Source: Motacilla alba alba
Lineage: Eukaryota > Chordata > Aves > Passeriformes > Motacillidae
Assembly: GCF_015832195.1 (NCBI RefSeq)
Contig: NC_052032.1
Span: 9,306,618-9,370,617, forward strand
Reading direction: 5' to 3'
Length of the DNA stretch: 64,000 bases
Shown: one piece after another, positions 1-9,300 of the stretch
Layout of the letters: every line of letters starts with the position of its first letter
How positions within the stretch are numbered: position 1 is the first letter of the stretch
Translations under genes and position numbers: made by a program
The notes under the pieces: model-generated
What the model saw: only the letters and a program-made list of their open reading frames with translations
Databases searched by the model: none
Told to the model about the DNA's origin: nothing

Positions 1-120
1 TTCTGGGCGGCCTTGGGTGGCAAAGCTCCGTACCGCACCTCGCCCCGCCTCAAGGACAAGAAGATGGACACTCACCCCCCGCGTCTCTTCGCGTGCTCCA
101 ACAAGAGCGGGCGCTTCACC
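1..120 (+). CDS. GSN: GSN coding exon (5'-truncated by the window edge)
   Basis: This exon reads in frame 1 from [17 protein letters not shown] to SNKSGRFT, 40 residues at the start of the G6 repeat. The donor is ACC|GTGAGT at 120/121, phase 0. The exon begins before base 1, so its acceptor is not visible. Confidence 0.95.
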
Positions 121-1233
121 GTGAGTGTCTGGGGGCTTCATTCAGCACCCACCTGACGGGCCCAGCTGCTCTGAGCCCCCCACCAGCTTACCCCTGCTCT
201 TTCTGTGTGTGGTCTGTCCTGTGCAGATAAAGTAAATGAGGCCGGTGCTCATCTGAACCCTGTTTTTCAGATTGAAGAAGTTCCTGGAGATCTGACTCAG
301 GATGACCTTGCCACAGACGATGTGATGCTCCTGGACACATGGGATCAGGTACGGCACGTTTACAGGGGGACAAGAGGAGCAAAGAATAGGCACAGATTGG
401 CTCTAGATGGAGACCTGAACCACAACAGCCACAGGTTGTATTACAGATTCAGCACACATCAGCCACAAGGCAACTCAGAGCTGAATTTTGATGTTTTATG
501 GAAAAATGTTCAAACATCTGCTACTTCCCCTTGATGTTAAGCTAGTGTAGAATTTGTTCAAGGGTCTACAATTCATGTAGATAAAAGGCAGGCAGAAAAC
601 TTCCTATTATTGACCAACAGAACTTTGGTTATGTTGGTCAACAACTCAGGCACAGCAACATGAGGATTTTCTGGTTTGTGTCACACTCTGTTCACTGAGG
701 CTTCATCTAAATTATCCCTTCATAAAGAGAATGATTGTTGCTGAAGTCATTAATATTTTTATCTTTAGGTCTTTGTATGGATTGGGAAAGATGCCCAAGA
801 AGAAGAAAAGACTGAGGCACTGAAGTCTGGTAATGTCACATTTTCCTCTCTGAACTATCCCTTTCTCTTTTCCCGCTGTGTGATCGTGACTCAGGCGATT
901 TCTATTCTGACAGGCATAGATAAAACCATAGGGTACAAACTTGCAGCGGGTATTTTTGTTCAAACGGCCGATGTGAAGCTGCCTCTCTGGCAGCCATTTA
1001 GCCCCAGCTGAGCTGCTGCTCTGCAGGCCTGGTGCTCAGTGAGATCCCTCCCTGTGTCCCCAGCCAAGCGCTACATTGACACAGACCCCTCCACGCGGGA
1101 CAAGAGGACCCCGGTGACCATCGTCAAGCAGGGCTTTGAGCCTCCCACCTTCTCTGGCTGGTTCCTGGGCTGGGACGATGACTACTGGGCTGTGGATCCC
1201 CTGCAGAGAGCAATGGCAGATGTGGATGTGTGA
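1..1233 (+). CDS. GSN: Gelsolin, 3' end of gene (last four coding exons, split by introns)
   Basis: Gelsolin is a Ca2+-activated protein that severs, caps and nucleates actin filaments, made in cytosolic and secreted forms. Joining 1-120, 271-348, 769-829 and 1064-1233 gives 142 residues in one frame, very close to the end of vertebrate gelsolin. It contains the sixth gelsolin-like repeat (G6), with the hallmark [21 protein letters not shown], and the C-terminal tail, which in the family acts as a latch over the G2 actin-binding surface until calcium binds. The acidic ATDD and EEEKTEAL stretches lie where G6 binds its type-2 calcium ion (family knowledge). The protein ends RAMADVDV. The 5' part of the gene lies outside the window. 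STOM follows in convergent orientation, as in human. Identification is secure; the exact paralogue is supported by near-identity and by the STOM neighbour. Confidence 0.96.
271..348 (+). CDS. GSN: GSN coding exon, G6 core
   Basis: The acceptor TTTTTCAG|ATTGAAG lies at 270/271 and the donor GATCAG|GTACGG at 348/349. The 78 bp are exactly 26 codons, [20 protein letters not shown] through LLDTWDQ. Phase 0 at both ends. Confidence 0.95.
349..768 (+). other. GSN: GSN intron, 420 bp
   Basis: Intron between the second and third exons here. The donor is GTACGG and the acceptor lies in a T-rich tract. I see no other feature in it. The neighbouring introns (121-270 and 830-1063) are shorter and equally unremarkable. 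Confidence 0.9.
769..829 (+). CDS. GSN: GSN coding exon, G6 core
   Basis: The acceptor ATCTTTAG|GTCTTTG lies at 768/769 and the donor AAGTCTG|GTAATG at 829/830. It encodes [20 protein letters not shown], and its last base starts the alanine codon that the next exon completes (phase 1). Confidence 0.95.
1064..1233 (+). CDS. GSN: GSN terminal coding exon
   Basis: The acceptor GTGTCCCCAG|CCAAGCGC lies at 1063/1064. The split codon G|CC gives Ala, then [20 protein letters not shown] and onward to [18 protein letters not shown] and RAMADVDV, with TGA at 1231-1233. This is the end of G6 plus the C-terminal latch helix. The final residues differ from the human ending, which is usual for this tail. 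Confidence 0.95.
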
Positions 1234-1400
1234 GCAATGTTTGAAACAGAGCAAGTTCAGTGCCTTCTGGAGCTCCTTCCTCCTGCAGGATGTATGTTAA
1301 TGAGGGAAGGATGTTAATAGCCAATTAGCTGTGCAATAATTTCCGAAAACAATCACGACCGGTCATTGACCCTACTCCTTGCTTTGATTATATTTAATAC

Positions 1401-1406
1401 AATAAA
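1401..1406 (+). terminator. GSN: GSN polyadenylation signal
   Basis: A canonical AATAAA lies 168 nt after the GSN stop codon in A+T-rich sequence, which would give a short 3' UTR as expected for gelsolin. No competing canonical hexamer lies nearer the stop codon on this strand. Confidence 0.8.
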
Positions 1407-1687
1407 GCTTGTATGAAATATGGGAACCACAGAAATGGTGGGGTTTGTTACGAAGAAGAAAACATTAAAGAGCGGCTGTAGATCCCATGTTTGAACACAC
1501 CTTAGAAACCAAAACCTTCTTTGTGCCATCTTTTGCACGTGTACTTTTTAGTAAAACATTACAGAAATTATTTTGAGAAGTTTGGGACTGCTTTGCTTTC
1601 CCCTCTTCAGAATTACACGCGTTTGAGACCCTGATAAACAGTATTTTACTCTTTCAGAAACTCACTCATTAGTAAACAGCATGTTTT

Positions 1688-1693
1688 TTTATT
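1688..1693 (-). terminator. STOM: Candidate distal STOM polyadenylation signal
   Basis: A second AATAAA in STOM sense follows a long A-run (plus-strand T-run at 1684-1690). It would give a 3' UTR of about 1.5 kb, nearer the long 3' UTR of human STOM mRNA. Which site is used cannot be told from sequence alone. Confidence 0.45.
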
Positions 1694-2934
1694 CAGGATG
1701 AGAGCAAAAAAGCATCTTGTGGTATCAACAAGAATTCACAGGGGTGGCACCTGCAGCAGCAGCGGGAGTTACAGGGTGACTCATCTTCCCCAAGGATCAA
1801 CCTGGAGCTGTGCTGTTGCTCTGCTTCCCACTCCAAGTGCCTGAGCACAGCAATGCTAATTATTCCAGCTTTGTTAACTGTTTCTCCCGCTCCCAGCCAG
1901 AAGTTAAGCTCAGCTTACATCAGCTGCCACCTTGACAAACACAGGGTATATTGCTTTGGTGATGCAGAGGGAAACCTGCCCAGCAGACAGGCAGAAAAAC
2001 AACAGCACTTGGGCATCTCCTGCCAGTGACAAAGGCACAGCGTGTCGAGGCACAGGTACCCAGGCCTAAAACACCTGTAAATACAGAGCTGATTGGAGCA
2101 GAAAGGGCTTAAGAAACTACTTAATGGAGTTATGCTGGCCAGTGGGAGAAGGGCACTTACATCAGTGATCCTGGCATTTCAGTTCCACTGCCTCGTCCCA
2201 GATTTTATAGATGTCAGACTCAATGCTGGTGGCAGCCTGAAGAGTCTTCCCTACGCTGTCTCCAGTTCTTCTCTTATTAATCCGTTCTACAGAGGTACAA
2301 AACAGGAAGTTTAACAGCTTGGGTTATGTGAGCTGAGGCCCAGCTGCTTTGAGGATGAAATGTAAGCCCTTATTGACACAACAACCACTCCGGGTCTGCA
2401 CAGAGCAGCACCAACAGGTAAAGCACCAGTGCAGCACCTTCTGTTAAACACCACTCCTCCCTGCTGCTAGTTACAGACGTGTCCTTTCCTAGAGAAGTAA
2501 GGATGTAGATCTGGATAAAATGCAGCACTTTGGTTTTTAAAAAATATTTTTAGGAGAAACAGATGCAGAGCCTTTTCAGTGCTTTAAAGCAGTGCAACTC
2601 TATGCAGACACAGCCTCATAACAACAGCAGCCCATCAGCGACCACAAGCACGTTGTATCCATAACTACGGCATGTTTGTGCCATTCCTGGGTGGCAGAAA
2701 GACAAAGTTTCACTAACAACTGTTTCTCATCGATGGGGACTGTTTTGGAGAACATGAGCCTGATTTTCAGGAGCCCCCAGGACACCATTCCACTTCCCTT
2801 GCAGGGCTACAGACCCATTCTGTAAAAGGAATAATTCCAAATGTTGGATCACCTCTACCACAAGTGGCTTTCTCTTCTATTTGAAAAGGGAGTTTTGGAT
2901 TAGAGGTGTTCCATCCAGGACAATATGGATAAAG

Positions 2935-2940
2935 TTTATT
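2935..2940 (-). terminator. STOM: Candidate proximal STOM polyadenylation signal
   Basis: TTTATT on the plus strand is AATAAA in STOM sense, about 220 nt beyond the STOM stop codon at 3162. It is the first canonical hexamer met by a STOM transcript. The use of this site is inferred. Confidence 0.55.
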
Positions 2941-3161
2941 TAAGATCACAACCTGCTTGTACTCCTTCTGAGAGGCTTTCTACTTCAAATATTGCGATTG
3001 TCCACATTCACAAACATTACATACAAGTTCTATAACACACTCAGTAAAACAAAAAGGTTCCTCAGCAAACCCACTTTGCTAACACTGCCACAAGCTACAA
3101 TACACAGGGAATTCAGTGCTGCGGACATGGGCTGACCCCGAGCTGGCCCCTCCCAGTCTCC

Positions 3162-3356
3162 CTACTCCGTCACACCTAGGAGGCCCTGCAGGATGTTTAT
3201 GGGCAGGGGGAAGACGATGGTGGAATTCTTCTCGGCAGCGATGGTGGTCAGGGTCTGCAGGTACCGCAGCTGGAGAGCAGCAGGAGACTCCGTGATCACC
3301 ATGGACGCCTCCTTCAGCGCCCTGGACGCGTTCATCTCCCCCTCGGCCGCGATCAC
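3162..3356 (-). CDS. STOM: STOM coding exon 7 (stop codon)
   Basis: The acceptor is CCTCCCCAG|GTGATCG. It encodes [20 protein letters not shown], then [20 protein letters not shown] and [16 protein letters not shown], with TAG at 3162-3164. This region carries oligomerisation and raft association in stomatin. The end is a few residues shorter than the human C terminus. Confidence 0.96.
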   Translation of the reverse strand: MIAAEGEMNASRALKEASMVITESPAALQLRYLQTLTTIAAEKNSTIVFPLPINILQGLLGVTE

Positions 3357-6300
3357 CTGGGGAGGCAAACGGGTCAAACTGAACTCAGTCCTCCAAGTGA
3401 ACTCAAAACAGGAGGAACAGGCAATCCACAGGCTGATCTCAGCCCTAGGCAGGTACCACAGGCACTGCCCAGCACCCTGCTAAGTGACCCGCCCTGGGCA
3501 CGTGCTTTCACCAGGCACGAGCCCTGCTGTTTGCTCTCCAGGCCCCGGTGCCCGGCATCCTCCCATCCAGAATGCAGGAATCTCAGGTCTTGAGAATGCA
3601 ATGCAAGTATTTATTCTATCTTCAAAAGCTTTTGTGCTGCTTCCAGCACTGCCTCTCAAAACCAGAGGCACTCCTCACAGCTGAAAATACTTTCTCCCTC
3701 AAGCTGTACTTTTTTGTATCTAGAAAGGCCTGAGAGGGAATGGTGTATTTCTTACTTGGGAAAAACCAAATCCAGCCCCCAGGCCGATGCCATTACCTTG
3801 GCTCTCGCCTCCCGGGCAGCCTCTGCCTCTGCAGCCATGGCTCTCTGCAGCTGGACAGGTAACTTCACATCCTTGATCTCCACACGTTCCACCTTAATGC
3901 CCCAATCGTCTGTTGCCTCATCAAGTGTGGCCTACAGAAGGCAGGACAGGTAAGTGAAGCCACACACCTGCCTCAAACTAATGCCCACATTTGAAGAATG
4001 ACCAATAAACCAAATGAATTCTCTTCAAATTCTCAGACTTTCAGGGCTTTGGTATTTGTAGTACGATGTGACAGCTATAAAAGCACAACTGCTTTAAAGT
4101 AACAAAACCCCCCAGAGCTTGATTAATGTATCGAAGGAATTCTGTGGCACAGTTTCCTTCCACAGGGAAGGACTGACACAAGGATCCAGGGAAGCCATCC
4201 TCTGCTGTATCCCTCATTCCCACGTGCTAGCCCCACTGGCCCTTAATGCTTTAGTCCCTCATTCTTATTTTACAGAGTGCCCTCCCAAGAGATCTTGTCA
4301 GGGCTTTGCTACAGCTCCAGATCACTTAGAGATAAAATAAATCCCCACCTTTAGTTATCCATGGGATGGCTGCTTTACCTGCTGTTTGGTGGGTAGCTCC
4401 AAGATGCTCCTACCTGCATGCTGTGTGCAATTTCCTCACGGTCAGAGAGGATCTCAGAGAGGCTTTTGGTGCCCAGGACGTTCCTCAGGGTGGTCTGTGC
4501 CAGGAGCCGGGTGGCTGAGTCGGCGTTGGTGATGTTTGCCACGGCCAGGGTGGCGTTCTGCACCCTGTAATAAACCACTCCATCCACGTTAATTGTCACC
4601 GAGTCCTTGGTCAGGATCTGAAAAGCAGGGGGGAAAGTACAGAATATTCCATAAATACAAGGTTAACTATTAGGACAATCACATATTTTTTTACTACACC
4701 AAGTCCTGGTTTCCCACTGTCTTGAAAACAAAGTCCTTATACACAAGTGCTGCATGTGAACGTGCCCCAGTGTTCACAAAACTCCCAGTACAGCTCTGCA
4801 AAGCTGAGACTAAATATGGGATTAGAAACTTCTCAGTGAAAAGCACATTCCATTCACTTTGCCCTAATGTTATTTTTAACCCACTTCCTCGAATTCACAG
4901 AGGAATCTGCAAGTCATATCAGTGACGGGAAAAAGAGAAAAGGCAGAAATTATTTACTCTGAAATTCATCTTCATCTGAGAAGGTTTAGCCAGTGATTCT
5001 GGCAAGGAATCGCACCCAGGCGGGTCCCCGTGCTGCCTTTCAGTGAGGTTTCACCAGGGCTGTGTGAGGCAGCCTGGCAGCAGGGCCGTGGGGACCGTGC
5101 TGCAGAACTGCAGCCTCCTGGGACAGGAGGGTGGCACTGCCCAGGGGAGCTCAGAGAACCAGAGAACCTCGTTCCATGGTACACAATTCCCTTCAAGGTT
5201 TACCTGCCCTGTCCCTTCCCAAACTTCCTCTTTCAGCAGGCTTTTCAGATCACAAAGCTAAAGAATGAGTAGCATGCACAGAAATCATGTTGAACAAATA
5301 AAAATTGATTTCTGCCTCTACGTAAGGAACACAAACAAACCTAAATCCATGAGCGTAATTTAATCAAGTCAAAAGAAAAACTGGATTACTGATGGCCTCA
5401 CTAATGGTACATCAGCAGCTGCAAGCACATTCTGCCTGCCAGTGATTAGGTTTCTCCCAATTACCCTTTAGAGTGCACCAGGACAGCTGCCATTTGTCTC
5501 AATCTACAGCTAACCATGAGCAACAAGCCCAGGAGCAGATCTGACAGCAAACGTGCACCACACAGCTTGCACGGAGCATCTCTGTGTCTCAAAATGCACC
5601 TGATACATGAGTGATACAGTTATAACCACCAGGATACAATTGTTCACGAACTTATTTTTAGAGGGACGGTTGGGTTTTATTCTTTTGTTATCCATCGAGT
5701 TGGCAGCACTGAGTTCAGCTGGCTTAATGCTCTGGAAACATTCTGCTACAAAGTTGAGATGTCCAAGGAAAATCAGACTGGAAATCAAAGTAATTTTTTT
5801 GTTCTTTAGGAGCTGCCATGAGCGGCAGCACTTTCATCATGTTCCTGTGCAGGGCAGAGCACAGGAGCCATGTGCACACCAAGCCAACAAGGGGAGCTGG
5901 CCACTCATCCCCCCGGTGCTATAAATAGCATTTGATGTATATTCCAATTTCATCCCATTACTTGAGCCAGTTTATACATGTAGATAAACTGGCACGGGAC
6001 AGATCCCTGCTGTGCCTGGAAATCTTCCAGATTTCACAGAAGCGATTAGGGAATGTTGTATGGAGCCCAGCAGCCTTCTTTCCAAACCCCTCCCATTCCA
6101 GCTCTCAGGCAGTATTCAATTATCTCATTTGGTCCTCAGAGCTTCATCTGTTTTCTTTCAGTGCTCTTCCCTGACTGGATGACATTTCTAAGGGATATAT
6201 GCATTATTCACAATACATTGCACCTGCACAAGCAATCTGTATGCCAACTGCACACTACCCAACGCCGAGAGGGGAGAAGGAAAAGCAAAGTGCACAAAAT

Positions 6301-9300
6301 TCTGCAAGTACTTTAGTAGATGCAAAGGCAAAGGCAAACTCACCTCCTGAGGGGGGATATCAAAAGAGATGGTTCTCATATCAACTTTGATGAAGCTGTC
6401 TGTGCAAGGCAGGACAAAAAACAAACCTGTGCCAAAAAATCCATTCAAGAAGATGTGAAAATGGGTCATTAGAGCAGACAAAACTCGTTACTGCAATAAG
6501 GTGAAATCCAACTGTTGTGGCTGTGCAGCTCTTGGTCAGGAGCTCAGCAGCACAACACTTGTTAGTGGTTTCCAAACCAAGGTAAGATTTTCAAAAATGC
6601 ATGCTGAGAAACTTCAGTTTATCTGGGTATCACTTACTTAGAGATGTTCAACATTTAGAAATAAAACAGCCTCAAAACTATTAACAACTACTTTTAAAAA
6701 TGTTCCCCACATAGTTATTTGTGGGACCTAATTCTGGCAAGCATCAACCTCCTGCCTTCTGCTCTGGTGGCTCACTGAGATTCTTCAGCTTTCCAGCAAT
6801 GTGGAACATTGCAAAGCCCAGGTGAAAGTGAAGGAAGAAGCCATTGCCCCTGTCTGTCACTTTGAGCAGCAGGAGCAACGGCTGAAAATAACAACCTTCC
6901 AGATCTCAGAGTTTCCAATATACAAAGACAACTTATCAATACTATCAAATACTCCACTGGCTTCTGTTACTTTTGAAGGATATCAAGGCTTTCAGACTCA
7001 CTGGGTTTAACTGATACATCAAACTTCTTTTTTCAAATAACTCATTATTTGATGCCATTATTCCTCCCTTTACATTTAGTGCTTTTGATTCTGCCTGCAG
7101 ATCATACATTAACAAAGGAGAGATCATACATTAACAAAGGAGAGCTGCATAGAATTAAGCTTGCTGTCTTCTCAATCCAGAGTACAAATCAAAACTTTAT
7201 GAGCTGGAAGAGACCCACGGGGCTCATAAATTCCTGTTGTGACACATCCTCTTACTGGAAGTTACAGAATTCTTGAGAAATCCATTTGCCGCTTCACTGC
7301 AATGTCTCTACCCCATCGTTGTTTGGCTGATGACTAACAGGAACAAACTGCTGGGCAGCACATACCTGGTCCCTTTGCTCCCCCTTTTAGGATGCGTCCA
7401 AGTCGGAAGATGATGGCTCGCTCGTATTCCTTGATAATCTGGAACAGATTGTTGGATGTCACGCACGTGATGGATTCCAAATTGTGAACACACCAGGCTA
7501 GGGCAGTCTCGAGTCTCAAATTCAATACACGTTTCTCTACTGGCTGCTTTTGAGAGTTTTAGCTAAAACTCTATTGCCAAAAAGCAAAGAGCAAAGGGAA
7601 AAAATCAGGACAAGAGTCCACAAGAAATATTCCTCAGACCCTCAATGGCACCTGGGCAGGCTCAGGCACCAGCAGCAGCCATCAGGAATATCCTGGCAAC
7701 AACACAACAAAGTGCAGCATGTGTGACCCAGCAGGGATTTTTCCAGCTGCAATTCTGATGCCACATCAGCCAAGCCAGGAGGAAATAACTCCTCCTGACT
7801 GGAAACTGCAAACATCAACCTCAGAGTGATCACAGACAACACTGGTCCTCAAATGTGCCACATGCAGCCACATCTGTGTACATAATGACAGATTTCTAGG
7901 TACATACTTCATATTTAGATGAGTGACATACACTGAGAGATCTTTAAAAAAAATAGTTATTTAAAAATAGTTATGGGTTCTTAATTATTCTGATCCTTCA
8001 AATGAGCTTATTTACTAATGACAGCTGGGCAGATGCAGTGAAGACACCAATGCAGGAATTATTTTGACCAAAATATTGTAATACCACTTTTATTTTTGGT
8101 TTGAAGATGAATGCACTGCAGTGCTGGGGTCTGCTATAGCTCAAGAAAGAACAGAGCTAGATTAATTTGTGTTTATTTTCTCAATAAATCCAACTGAAAA
8201 CAATAATAGCCACTGTGCATTGCTAAAAGTTTAAATCCACCTTAGCAGTGAACGATTTTACCTTTATGCACATCCATACTGATATAGGAAACGTAAGAAC
8301 AGTCAAAAAAAGTGAGGTGATCACCAGGATCCATCCACACACACCGAGGCCAGAGTCGTCATCATCTACAAAAGAGCAGAAATTGTCACTTTTTAAAACC
8401 TAGAGTGCCTATTAAAGTGCCTAAATTGGGCATTTATGTTGAATGTTCCTCGAAATAAGTCCCTGTTAGCACTGCTCCTCTGGCCAAATGCATTAGGTTT
8501 AGATCAGAAATCAAATTAAAAGCCAAATTCTGCTTTGATTTTCATCAGTCTCTGAGTTGTGCGAGTCAGCTGAGGGCAGAATGCTGTCCAAGCAGCATTT
8601 TTGCAGAAGTGTACCAGCACTGAAGTTTCGATTCCCAAATGCCTTTCTGTCCCCCCGGTTCTTCTCGCAGAGTGACTCACAGGCAGCAGTGGGAATCGAG
8701 TTCCTTTGTTTCTGACAAGTCAGAGGAACCCCATGGAAGGAGTAGGACACAAATGCCCCACAGGCTGCCAGCTCTGGGACAGCATCGCTGGCACCTGGGT
8801 TCTGTTCCAGCTGGAACGGGTGCAGATCTGAGGAAACCACAATTCTCACACCCGTTGGGTCTGGGAAGCTGGATAAGATGAGGTACAAGATTAGCTGGAC
8901 ATGAAATAAAACCTCCATGAAGAATTTTTGGCCAGAAACTCCTCCTGCCTTATTCCTCTGTCAATGGAAGACACCAGCTGAAGGTAACTCTGGGATCAAA
9001 TAACGACCTGGTGGTTTCAAAAGCCGCCCAGCTAAAGCCATGCCAAAATGTGGCCTGGGAGGCATTCACAGAGCTACAGGAAGTTTCTTATCCTGCCAGC
9101 TAAGACTCTAAGGGGCTGCCAGGAGCCTGCTGCCAAGCAGGGATTCCCAGGGTGTCCCAGCACTCACAAACATCACCTTCCCACCCTGGAGGTTCGGAAT
9201 TTCATGTAGAAGTCGCACCTCAAATGATGTCAAATTTCAAGATTGAGCAAAGAGGATGCTTTATTTAGCACCACTGTGTTGTTTTTCACAATACAAGAAG

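Larger units (their letters stand above)
1407..3161. other. Region between the convergent GSN and STOM stop codons
   Basis: No coding exon is recognisable. The part nearest STOM is its 3' UTR on the minus strand. Open frames here are short and show no homology that I recognise. The two candidate STOM poly(A) signals are listed separately. If the distal one is used, the STOM mRNA would end about 280 bp from the GSN poly(A) signal. Confidence 0.7.
6427..7365 (-). other. STOM: STOM intron 3
   Basis: 939 bp with canonical GT-AG ends. It contains a 23-bp direct duplication at 7100-7145 and a possible CR1 remnant near 7202-7240, listed separately. Confidence 0.9.
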
